From Plantactinospora sp. BC1 (GTDB lineage: Bacteria; Actinomycetota; Actinomycetes; Mycobacteriales; Micromonosporaceae), in NCBI RefSeq assembly GCF_003030345.1, contig NZ_CP028158.1, positions 868,001 through 932,000 on the forward strand: DNA of 64,000 nucleotides, in the 5' to 3' direction. Made by a program: the position numbers and the translations under genes. The number at the start of each line of letters is the position of its first letter. The first letter of the stretch is position 1. Below are positions 1-9,409 of the stretch, in pieces. A model generated the notes under the pieces. The model ran no database searches. It was not told where the DNA came from and saw only the letters and a program-made list of their open reading frames with translations.

Positions 1-27
1 GGGGAGAACCAGCCCTACGCGGAGTAG
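1..27 (+). CDS. 3' end of an unidentified gene (partial)
   Basis: From the left edge, frame 1 reads GENQPYAE and then TAG at 25-27. A strong hairpin follows 13 bp later, as expected after a gene end. Eight residues are too few to name a family. The frame is inferred mainly from the terminator placement. Confidence 0.4.
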   Translation, partial: GENQPYAE

Positions 28-40
28 CCGCCGACCGGAG

Positions 41-71
41 CGGGGTGCGGTTCACCTCGCACCGCACCCCG
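41..71. terminator. Hairpin terminator between left-edge gene and glyA
   Basis: A perfect 10-bp inverted repeat (41-50 with 62-71) has an 11-nt loop. It sits just after the partial plus-strand gene and 95 bp beyond the glyA stop on the other strand. There is no T-tract, which is usual for actinobacterial terminators. Confidence 0.7.
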
Positions 72-77
72 GCCCGG

Positions 78-129
78 TGACGTCCCGACCGCCCCGAGGA
101 ACCGGTTGACGTCCAGACCGCCCCGAGGA
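78..129. repeat. 23-bp direct repeat, two copies
   Basis: Copies at 78-100 and 107-129 share 22 of 23 bases and start 29 bp apart. They lie just beyond the glyA stop codon. This is one of several short direct repeats found next to gene ends in this window. Confidence 0.8.
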
Positions 130-166
130 CCCCGGAAGGCGGCTCCCCGGGGCAGCCCGTGGCGGG

Positions 167-1627
167 TCAGCCCAGGTCGACCAGCGGATACAGCGGATAG
201 TCCGCCAGCAGATCGGCGGCCTGCCCGGCCACCCGCCGCGCCACCGCCCCGTCCAGCACGTACCGCGCCTTGGACGGGGCACCGTCCGGCCCGACCCCCG
301 GCCGGGTCGCCGACAACACCGTGTGCAGCAGCCCCGCCACCTCGTCCATCTCCGCCACCCCGAGCCCTCGGGTCGTCAACGCGGGCGTGCCGAGCCGGAC
401 ACCCGAGGTGTACCAGGCACCGTTCGGATCCCGGGGCACCGAGTTCCGGTTCGTCACGATGCCGGCGTCCAACAGCGCCGCCTCCGCCTGCCGCCCCGTC
501 AGCCCGTACCCCGACACGTCCACCAGCAGCAGATGGTTGTCCGTACCCCCGGTTACCAGCCGCGCCCCCCGACGCAACAGCCCCTCCGCCAACGCGACCG
601 CGTTCTGCACCACCCGGCCCGCGTACGCCGCGAACTCCGGCCGCCGCGCCTCCGCCAACGCGACCGCCTTACCGGCGATCACATGCGGCAACGGACCGCC
701 GAGCACCAACGGACAACCCCGGTCCACCTGGTCGGCCAACTCCGGACCACACAACACCATGCCGCCGCGCGGACCCCGCAACGACTTGTGCGTCGTCGTC
801 GTCACCAGATGCGCGTACGGCACCGGATCGAAGTCACCGACCAACACCTTCCCGGCGACCAGCCCGGCGAAGTGCGCCATGTCGACCAGCAGCGTCGCAC
901 CGACCTCGTCGGCGATCTCCCGCATCAGCCGGAAGTTCACCCGCCGCGGATACGCCGAATAGCCGGCCATCAGGATCAGCGGCCGGAACTCCCGGGCGAT
1001 CCGGCGCACCTCGTCGTAGTCCAGCAACCCCGTCTCCGGATCGGTACCGTAACTACGCTGGTCGAACATCTTGCCGGAGATGTTCGGCCGGAAACCGTGG
1101 GTCAGGTGCCCGCCCGCGTCCAACGACATGCCCAACATCCGCTGGTCACCCAACTCGCGGCGCAACACCGCCCAGTCCGCCTCGGACAGCTCGTTCACGT
1201 GCCGCACGCCGGCCCGGCGCAACGCCGGCGACTCCACCCGGTCCGCCAGCACCGCCCAGAACGCCACCAGGTTCGCGTCGATCCCCGAATGCGGCTGCAC
1301 ATAGGCGTGCGCGGCCCCGAACAACTCCCGGGCATGCTCCGCCGCCACCGACTCCACCGTGTCGACGTTGCGGCAACCGGCGTAGAAGCGGCGGCCGACC
1401 ATGCCCTCCGCGTACTTGTCGCTGAACCAGTTACCCATCGCCAGCAGCACCGCCGGGGACGCGTAGTTCTCCGAAGCGATCAACTTCAACGACTCACGCT
1501 GGTCGGCCAGTTCCGCACCGATCGCGTCCGCGACGCGGGGCTCGACCGCACGCACCACGTCCAACGCCGCGCGAAACGCGACGGACTCGGTGGAACTCGT
1601 GCCGACCGGAAAGACCTGATTGGCCAT
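167..1627 (-). CDS. glyA: Serine hydroxymethyltransferase
   Basis: A 486-residue PLP enzyme that interconverts serine plus tetrahydrofolate with glycine plus 5,10-methylene-tetrahydrofolate in the cytosol. It is a fold-type I aminotransferase-like protein. The substrate/PLP segment SENYAS is at about residue 52, DMAHFAG at about 249, and the Schiff-base lysine is in [11 protein letters not shown] at Lys281. ATG at 1627 is chosen over an in-frame start further upstream because a clear AGGAGG ribosome site lies 6 nt before it. The length is somewhat above the ~420 aa of E. coli GlyA, from a long N-terminus and extra loops typical of some actinobacterial homologues. The same window holds gcvP and gcvH, so glycine/one-carbon flux is well represented, although glyA is not in an operon with them. 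Confidence 0.95.
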   Translation of the reverse strand: MANQVFPVGTSSTESVAFRAALDVVRAVEPRVADAIGAELADQRESLKLIASENYASPAVLLAMGNWFSDKYAEGMVGRRFYAGCRNVDTVESVAAEHARELFGAAHAYVQPHSGIDANLVAFWAVLADRVESPALRRAGVRHVNELSEADWAVLRRELGDQRMLGMSLDAGGHLTHGFRPNISGKMFDQRSYGTDPETGLLDYDEVRRIAREFRPLILMAGYSAYPRRVNFRLMREIADEVGATLLVDMAHFAGLVAGKVLVGDFDPVPYAHLVTTTTHKSLRGPRGGMVLCGPELADQVDRGCPLVLGGPLPHVIAGKAVALAEARRPEFAAYAGRVVQNAVALAEGLLRRGARLVTGGTDNHLLLVDVSGYGLTGRQAEAALLDAGIVTNRNSVPRDPNGAWYTSGVRLGTPALTTRGLGVAEMDEVAGLLHTVLSATRPGVGPDGAPSKARYVLDGAVARRVAGQAADLLADYPLYPLVDLG

Positions 1628-1773
1628 GGCAGCCTCCTGGGCGAAGAAAATCGGCCCAGGCGCACGGCACACGTCACTCGACGGGACCGCTTCCCGATGG
1701 TTGACCCCATCCCAGCACGCCAGTCACGGTCCGGGCCGAGCCTACCAACCCGACCGGCCCGGACGGCGAAGGA

Positions 1774-2493
1774 TCAACCCGCGTCGCGCAACTCCGCCAA
1801 CCGCGCCTCGATCTCCGCCAACTCGGCCCGCAACTTCTCCGCCTGCTGCTCGGCCTCCCGCCGCTCCACCGCCATGATCTGCTCCACCGCCTCGTGCACC
1901 CCGGGAACATCGATCAACGCCACCATCTTCAACGCCTCGGCCGGCTTGATCACGTACGGCTTCGCCAGCGACTTCGCGCCCTGCGTCGCCGCCAGCGTCC
2001 ACTCGCCGTCCGCGTACGTCAGGGTGACCGTCAACCCCGCCGGACCCTTCGGCTTCGCCGCCTTCGTCGCCCGCCGGGCCGGCTTCGCCTCACCCTCGCC
2101 GTCCGCCGGACGGGCCGGGGGAGTGTCCACTGCGGTCACTGTTGCCTCCTCGCGGGGCGCCGGAACCGGCTCCCTGACAATCTTGAACTCTGGTTCGGGG
2201 ACCGGCTCCGGCTCCGGTTCCGGCTTCACCGGCGCCCGCCGCGTCGCACCCTTCGGCGCGACAGCCAGATCACCGGGGGAGAAGGGCAGCTCGTCCCGAC
2301 CGAACCGGACCACCACCCACTCCTCGGAGACCTCCGGATCGGTCAACTCCACCACCTGACCGAGCTGACCGGCAATCTGCCCCGCCGCCTCGGTGAACAT
2401 CACCTTCGGCTTCCGGCCCGCCGCCAACGCGTCCCTGATCTGCTGCAACTCCTCGGTGGACAACCCCTGTTGAGCGGTACGCGCGGCAGCCAT
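1774..2493 (-). CDS. Conserved actinobacterial protein of unknown function
   Basis: 239 residues with three parts. The N-terminal ~80 residues look well ordered (RKPKVMFTEAAGQIAGQ, WVVVRFGRDELPF). Then comes an acidic proline/glutamate-rich linker (PEPEPEPVPEPEF). A C-terminal region has a beta-rich segment (LTVTLTYADGEWTL) and a long charged helix with coiled-coil character (about 200-237). I do not recognise a named domain. ATG 2493 is preferred over ATG 2526 because GGAAGAGGG precedes it at the right distance. It is transcribed towards glyA, 146 bp away, and divergently from the SDR gene. The soluble, charged make-up suggests a cytosolic or nucleoid-associated role, which is inference only. 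Confidence 0.75.
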   Translation of the reverse strand: MAAARTAQQGLSTEELQQIRDALAAGRKPKVMFTEAAGQIAGQLGQVVELTDPEVSEEWVVVRFGRDELPFSPGDLAVAPKGATRRAPVKPEPEPEPVPEPEFKIVREPVPAPREEATVTAVDTPPARPADGEGEAKPARRATKAAKPKGPAGLTVTLTYADGEWTLAATQGAKSLAKPYVIKPAEALKMVALIDVPGVHEAVEQIMAVERREAEQQAEKLRAELAEIEARLAELRDAG

Positions 2494-2736
2494 CGGATCC
2501 CTCTTCCGTACACCTGTTTGATTCATGACTTACTACCAGGCCCACCCGACAACGTCGAGACGGACACACCGTTCCGAGATCAACAAAACCAGAGCCCGGG
2601 ACACGATCCGCCCCGACCGACCCGCCGCACCGACACCTGGCAGGATCGCCAGCTACCGGACCCGCGCGAACGATCCGCGACGAGCCCCGGCCCGGACCCG
2701 GCGGCCGGGGGCTGCGACAACCGAGGGGAGAGGCCC

Positions 2737-3465
2737 ATGACTCCGCTGACGGTGGTGACCGGCGGCGGCCGCGGAATCGGCGCCGCGACCGTACGACAAC
2801 TCGCCGCCGCCGGACACGACGTCGTCTTCTGCTACCGGCGCGACGCCGACGCCGCCGACGCCGTACTCCGCGACGTCACCGCCGCCGGACGCCGGGGCCT
2901 GGCCGTCCGCGCCGACACCACCGACCCCGACCAGGTGGTACGACTCTTCGACGAGGCCGCGAAACTCGGCGAACCCACCGGCCTGGTCAACAACGCCGGC
3001 GTGACCAGCCCGATCGGCCCGTTCGAAGAACTGACCGTCACCGACCTGCGCCGCGTCGTCGACGTCAACCTCATCGGCTACATCCTCTGCGCCCAGCAGG
3101 CCGCCCGCCGGTTCCCGTCCGGCGCGGCGATCGTCAACGTCTCCTCGGCCGCCGCCACCCTCGGCAGCCCCGGCGAATACGTGCACTACGCCGCCGTCAA
3201 GGCCGCCACCGACACCCTCACCGTCGGACTCGCCAAGGAACTCGCCCCCCGGGGAATCCGGGTCAACGCCGTCTCACCCGGCACCATCGACACCGAGATC
3301 CACATCATCTCCGGGGTACCCGACCGGGCCCAGCGGGTCGCCGGCCGGATACCACTCGGCCGCGCCGGCCGGGCCGACGAGGTCGCCGCCGCGATCGTCT
3401 GGCTGCTCGGCGACGGCGCCTCCTACACCACCGGCGCGGTACTCCGGGTCGCCGGCGGCATGTGA
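2737..3465 (+). CDS. SDR-family NAD(P)-dependent oxidoreductase
   Basis: 242 residues, the usual length of a classical short-chain dehydrogenase. The cofactor motif TGGGRGIG is at residues 8-15 and NNAG at about 85-88. The active site is Ser137, Tyr151 and Lys155 (YAAVK). FabG-like proteins have this layout. The arginines in the second strand (CYRRD) would suit NADP(H). The substrate cannot be told from sequence. The ATG has GAGGGGAGAGG just before it. The gene stands alone, divergent from the preceding gene and 123 bp upstream of the AraC gene. Confidence 0.9.
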   Translation: MTPLTVVTGGGRGIGAATVRQLAAAGHDVVFCYRRDADAADAVLRDVTAAGRRGLAVRADTTDPDQVVRLFDEAAKLGEPTGLVNNAGVTSPIGPFEELTVTDLRRVVDVNLIGYILCAQQAARRFPSGAAIVNVSSAAATLGSPGEYVHYAAVKAATDTLTVGLAKELAPRGIRVNAVSPGTIDTEIHIISGVPDRAQRVAGRIPLGRAGRADEVAAAIVWLLGDGASYTTGAVLRVAGGM

Positions 3466-3588
3466 CACCCCGCCGGGTGGCACCAGCCACGGCCTCCCCG
3501 CCGGGCGGCACCCGCCCCACGGGGCAGGGCCGGCACGCCAGGGAGGGGCGGCTAGGCAATTTCGGCAGGTCGTGGCAGCATCTCGCAG

Positions 3589-4038
3589 GTGAGCAGCACA
3601 CTCGCCGAGGAGCAACGCCTGCGCGACCTCGTCCGGCTGCGCCGGGTCCGGGACCGGATCGACCGGGAGTACGCGCAGCCGCTCGACGTCGAAGCGCTCG
3701 CCCGTGGCGTGAACATGTCCGCCGGCCACCTCAGCCGCCAGTTCCGAGCCGCCTACGGTGAGTCACCATACTCGTACCTGATGACCCGGCGCATCGAACG
3801 CGCCATGGCACTGCTGCGGCGCGGCGACCTCAGCGTCACCGAAGTCTGTTTCGCGGTCGGATGCTCCTCACTGGGCACCTTCAGCACCCGCTTCACCGAA
3901 CTGGTCGGCGTACCGCCGAGCACCTACCGGGCCCAGACCGCCCAGTCGACAGCGGAGATGCCACCCTGCATCACCAAACAGGTGACCAGACCGATCAGGA
4001 ATCGAGAAGCGCGGGCCGACGAGCCGCAACTAGCGTGA
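3589..4038 (+). CDS. AraC-family transcriptional regulator (short form)
   Basis: 149 residues made almost only of the C-terminal AraC/XylS DNA-binding domain. The first helix-turn-helix is LDVEALARGVNMSAGHLSRQ (about 33-52). The second is in LSVTEVCFAVGCSSLGTFSTRFTE, followed by GVPPSTYR. There is no N-terminal sensor domain, so any ligand control would have to come from elsewhere. No Shine-Dalgarno sequence precedes the GTG, and a weak -10-like CAGCAT lies 7 nt before it, so the message may be leaderless. It is followed by the VOC gene (5 bp) and the UvrA-like gene, all on one strand. That suggests it controls this small cassette. Confidence 0.85.
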   Translation: MSSTLAEEQRLRDLVRLRRVRDRIDREYAQPLDVEALARGVNMSAGHLSRQFRAAYGESPYSYLMTRRIERAMALLRRGDLSVTEVCFAVGCSSLGTFSTRFTELVGVPPSTYRAQTAQSTAEMPPCITKQVTRPIRNREARADEPQLA

Positions 4039-4043
4039 CGGCC

Positions 4044-4454
4044 ATGGACATCAACATTCACGCCGCCTTCCTCCCGCACACCGACCCGGACGCCGCCCTC
4101 GCCTTCTACCGCGACACCCTCGGCTTCGAGGTCCGCAACGACGTCGGATACGCCGGAATGCGCTGGATCACCGTCGGTCCCGCCAAGCAGCCGGAAACCT
4201 CCATCGTCCTGCACCCGCCGGCCGCCGACCCCGGCATCACCGACGACGAGCGCCGGACCATCCTCGAACTGATCGCCAAGGGCACCTACACCGCCATCAC
4301 CCTGGCCACCCACGACCTCGACGGCGTCTTCGACCGGCTACAGGCCAGCGGCGCCGACGTCGTCCAGGAGCCGACCGACCAGCCGTACGGCATCCGCGAC
4401 TGCGCCTTCCGCGACCCCGCCGGCAACCTGATCCGGATCAACCAGCTCGGCTGA
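4044..4454 (+). CDS. VOC (glyoxalase/bleomycin-resistance) family protein
   Basis: 136 residues with the two beta-alpha-beta-beta-beta modules of the vicinal-oxygen-chelate fold. One runs from HAAFLPHTDPDAALAFYRDTLGF and the other from TAITLATHDLDGVFDRLQASG, ending with the typical FRDPAGNLIRI. Such proteins are isomerases, dioxygenases or drug-binding resistance proteins; sequence alone does not decide. The gene sits between an AraC regulator and a UvrA-like ATPase, which favours a resistance role (inference). ATG 4044 begins the conserved domain; a GTG 9 bp earlier is possible. Confidence 0.85.
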   Translation: MDINIHAAFLPHTDPDAALAFYRDTLGFEVRNDVGYAGMRWITVGPAKQPETSIVLHPPAADPGITDDERRTILELIAKGTYTAITLATHDLDGVFDRLQASGADVVQEPTDQPYGIRDCAFRDPAGNLIRINQLG

Positions 4455-4525
4455 CCCGCCCGGCACCCGAAACCACATGGTCCCCGCGAAGGCGACCCCA
4501 ACCGGAAGATGGAGACACGACAAGC

Positions 4526-6928
<2,403 letters not shown>

Positions 6929-6989
6929 GGCAGAACTCCACTCACCTACCTCGTCTCGCCGGCCGCAGCAGACAGCGCGACTGACGATG

Positions 6990-7023
6990 GTCCGTGCTGG
7001 CGTTCTCGGACGCCAGCACGGAC
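6990..7023. terminator. Strong bidirectional hairpin terminator
   Basis: A perfect 13-bp stem (6990-7002 with 7011-7023) and an 8-nt loop lie between the convergent UvrA-like gene and the secreted-protein gene. It can serve both strands. Confidence 0.88.
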
Positions 7024-7050
7024 GCGGAACATCTCGGGAGAACCCTCCCG

Positions 7051-7512
7051 TCAACAGCGTTCCTGGAAGTCGATGATCACCGGGACGGTCTGCGTCACCC
7101 GTCCGTCCGACGCCCAGAGCACCGAGTGGTACCGCCCGACCGGGGTCGACGCGACGCTGAACGGGGCGGCGCTGAGCACCCGACCGCGGTCGCTCGACCC
7201 GGGCGGGATGAATCCGTTCGGAGTGGGAGCAGCGCCGGGGGGCAGGTTCGCCACCCCGGACGTGATCGGGGTCGACCAGGTTCCGTTGATCGAGACCAGG
7301 AAGTACAGACCTGCCCTGGCGAAGTCGGACGGGGTGCAGATTCGCTGCGGTCGGTTGGGGTCGTAGTCGACGAGTTCCCAGGTCGCCGAGACGGTCGAGC
7401 CCGTGGTCGACGGGGAGGTCGCCGCGGCGGCGGGTGAGCCGCCGGTCAGTGCCAGCGCCAGTACTGCTGCCACGCCGATCACGAGCCTGAGCACACTACG
7501 GGTGGGTCTCAC
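7051..7512 (-). CDS. Small secreted protein (DUF5980-like)
   Basis: 153 residues with a Sec signal peptide: basic MRPTR start, hydrophobic VLRLVIGVAAVLALALTGG, and likely cleavage after PAAAA near residue 32. The mature ~120-residue domain has ATWELVDYD near the start, NLPPGAAPTPNGFIPPGSS in the middle and QTVPVIIDFQERC at the end. Its two cysteines (in RICTPSD and the C-terminal Cys) could form one disulfide. The pattern resembles the actinobacterial DUF5980 secreted proteins from memory; the function of that family is not known to me. The GTG start has GAGGGAG upstream and a consensus-like promoter. Confidence 0.75.
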   Translation of the reverse strand: MRPTRSVLRLVIGVAAVLALALTGGSPAAAATSPSTTGSTVSATWELVDYDPNRPQRICTPSDFARAGLYFLVSINGTWSTPITSGVANLPPGAAPTPNGFIPPGSSDRGRVLSAAPFSVASTPVGRYHSVLWASDGRVTQTVPVIIDFQERC

Positions 7513-7566
7513 GAACAGCTCCCTCGGTCGTTGCCGATCCGGGCGACTCGGTGCCGCCCATCCGCA

Positions 7567-7597
7567 AGTATCGATGGATGGATGATTGCGTTGTCAA
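7567..7597 (-). promoter_or_regulatory. Promoter of the secreted-protein gene
   Basis: On the minus strand there is an exact TTGACA -35 box (7592-7597) and GATACT as -10 (7567-7572), with a 19-bp spacer. Transcription would start near 7560, giving a ~48-nt leader with a GAGGGAG ribosome site before the GTG at 7512. The spacing is slightly long, so the -10 choice is less sure than the -35. Confidence 0.55.
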
Positions 7598-7828
7598 GCA
7601 AGTAGCCTCGGGTGGAGATCGATGCACCTGAGGCAGGGGAGCGGCGCATGGGCGCGGTCTACGGCGAAGCCCGGGCGATCAGCCGGATGGAGCCGCCCGA
7701 GAGCGGCGTCGATCGCGGGGCAAGGTCGTTCCTCGCGTACACACGGGAGCCATGACGAAGGGACGAGCACCAACCTCGGCACCACCGTGTCCGGGACAAA
7801 GATCCCGGACGACTTGAGATGGTGAGAG

Positions 7829-7861
7829 GCGCAAGGGGCGGGAGTCGAACCCGGAAATTCT
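7829..7861 (-). other. tRNA 3'-end remnant, candidate attachment site
   Basis: Read on the minus strand, CGGGTTCGACTCCCG (7839-7853) is a T-arm with the invariant TTCGA loop and a 4-bp stem. It is followed by CCCCTTG (7832-7838), which could be the 3' half of an acceptor stem. No matching 5' half CAAGGGG and no D or anticodon arm lie at the right distance, so this is not a complete tRNA. Integrases commonly use tRNA 3' ends as att sites, and a tyrosine recombinase starts 530 bp away. No CCA follows. Confidence 0.4.
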
Positions 7862-7869
7862 GTAGGTCG

Positions 7870-7883
7870 ATAATGTACATTAT
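7870..7883. repeat. Perfect 14-bp palindrome ATAATGTACATTAT
   Basis: A perfect palindrome with one G/C pair in each half, in the AT-rich stretch beside the tRNA-like remnant. It could be a recombinase or regulator binding site. No direct evidence ties it to the integrase. Confidence 0.6.
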
Positions 7884-8374
7884 GTCAACTAGTCGTTATC
7901 GGGGCGGCCCCCCGTCGGGCGCGGGCCGGAACGACGGAGGTTTGTGACCTGGCGCCGCGACACCGGCTGGACGACGCGACGACGCTACGTCGGGCGGCGG
8001 GGCGTTCTGTGGCGACGGATCGCCCGCGGTTTCGGGCAGCCTGGTCCGGAGCGGTTCCACCCCGCGTCGGTCGACCTCCGCGCCTCAGCGGTACGTATAT
8101 CTACGGCCGGCCGGCCGAGCCCCCGATGGCGAGACTGTCGCGTTGCGGCTGGTCGGTTGCTGGAGCGACCGGCGTCGTGCGATCTCGGTTGAGGCGCTGT
8201 GCGGTCCTCCGGCGACGAGACCGCAGCCACGGCTCGGCCAGCCCCGAGGTGCCTGCCCTGGGGCTGGCCGACTGCTTCTCGTTCGCCCCTTCCCCGCCTC
8301 GGGGCGGTCGCCGCTGGTCGGCTATTGGAGACCACTTGCAAGATCACTTGGACTGGCCGAGTACTCCCCAATCA

Positions 8375-8394
8375 TGCATAATATTCGTTATGCA
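8375..8394 (+). promoter_or_regulatory. -10 box and inverted repeat over the integrase start
   Basis: CATAAT (8377-8382) ends 7 nt before the ATG at 8390, the spacing seen for leaderless actinobacterial messages. A 7-bp inverted repeat (TGCATAA at 8375-8381, TTATGCA at 8388-8394) covers both the -10 box and the start codon. A protein bound here would block transcription directly. There is no Shine-Dalgarno sequence. Confidence 0.5.
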
Positions 8395-9409
8395 GGACAA
8401 AGAGGACTTTCTGCTACTCCCCCTCGTTGAGCAGTTCCTGACGTCCCGGGCCACCCGTAAGCCCTCCCCGCACACGCTGGCGGCGTACCGTCGGGATCTG
8501 CTGGCGGTCGCCCGGCTGGTCGCCGACGACCAGCCCGGCACTCCCCTCCCCCTGGCGGCACTGCCGATCCGCGCCCTGACCACCCGCTCCATCCGGGCGG
8601 CCTTTGCCCGCTTCGCCGCTCCCCGGGCCGCCGCCTCGATCTACCGGGCCTGGTCCACCTGGAACGGCTTCTTCGACTTCCTGGTCGCCGAGCAGGTGGT
8701 GGCCGGCAATCCGATGCCCGCCGTGGACAAGCCCCGGGTCCCCCCTGCCCCACCGAAGCCGCTGCGCGGCGAGCGTACGCCGGAGCAGTTGCTGGCCGGG
8801 GTGGTCGAATCGGACCGGCGGCAGCGTGATCCGTGGCCGGAGCGGGACCTCGCGGTGCTGGCCCTGGCGCTCTGCGCGGGGCTGCGCCTGGCCGAGTTGC
8901 TGGCCCTGCGCACGGGTTCGCTGGTCGGCCGGGACGGTGAGCGCCGGGTCGAGGTGATCGGCAAGGGCAGCCGGTCCCGGTTGATTCCGGTGGAGCCGGA
9001 GCTCGACCGGGTGATCGTGGACTATCTGGAGAGTCGGCGTCGCCGCTTCGGCTCCCGTACGGTCGGGCCGGACTCGGCGCTGCTGGTCGACCGGGAGGGT
9101 AAGCCGCTGCGTCGGGGTGGCCTGCAATATCTGGTGGAGTCCTGTTACCGGCGGGCGGGGATCACCGACCGGGTGCCGCCGGGTGCGCGGCTGCACGCGT
9201 TGCGGCACACCTTCGCGACCAGGTTGGCGGAGGACGGGGCGAGTGCTCCGGAGATCATGCGGCTGTTGGGGCACGCGAGTCTGGCGACGAGTCAGAACTA
9301 TATCGAGGTGACCGGCGAGCAGGAGCGGGCGGCGGTGCGGGCGAACCGTACCAACCGGTCGCTGGGTCGGTTGTTGTCGCAGCGGTCGGTCGCGGACGGG
9401 GCCGGTTAG
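8390..9409 (+). CDS. Tyrosine recombinase / integrase (XerC/D-like)
   Basis: 339 residues. An N-terminal SAM-like core-binding domain (about 8-115) carries HTLAAYRRDLLAVAR. A catalytic domain (about 130-325) has the full active set: Arg166 (GLRLAEL), Lys192 (GKGSR), His269 and Arg272 (HALRHTFATRL), His295 (LGHAS) and Tyr304 (NYIEV). The size matches Xer-type rather than large phage integrases. The start lies in a leaderless promoter. The gene ends convergently with the Hsp70-fusion gene, the stops overlapping by 3 bp, so no excisionase or cargo lies downstream. It may be the surviving gene of a lost element or a domesticated recombinase. The upstream tRNA-like remnant fits the first idea. Confidence 0.9.
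   Translation: MQDKEDFLLLPLVEQFLTSRATRKPSPHTLAAYRRDLLAVARLVADDQPGTPLPLAALPIRALTTRSIRAAFARFAAPRAAASIYRAWSTWNGFFDFLVAEQVVAGNPMPAVDKPRVPPAPPKPLRGERTPEQLLAGVVESDRRQRDPWPERDLAVLALALCAGLRLAELLALRTGSLVGRDGERRVEVIGKGSRSRLIPVEPELDRVIVDYLESRRRRFGSRTVGPDSALLVDREGKPLRRGGLQYLVESCYRRAGITDRVPPGARLHALRHTFATRLAEDGASAPEIMRLLGHASLATSQNYIEVTGEQERAAVRANRTNRSLGRLLSQRSVADGAG

Larger units (their letters stand above)
7598..8389. other. Gene-poor, relatively AT-rich gap before the integrase
   Basis: About 790 bp without a convincing gene; open frames here lack ribosome sites and have no recognisable domains. The gap holds a tRNA-like 3' end (7832-7853, minus strand), a perfect 14-bp palindrome (7870-7883) and a local fall in GC from about 7855 to 7905. 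An inverted repeat overlaps the integrase start at its right edge. This looks like the scar of a past integration event (inference). Confidence 0.5.

Noticed and set aside
7829-7905. A complete tRNA gene on the minus strand
   Set aside because: Only the T-arm and a 3' acceptor-like half are present. No complementary 5' strand and no D or anticodon arm fit at the proper distance.
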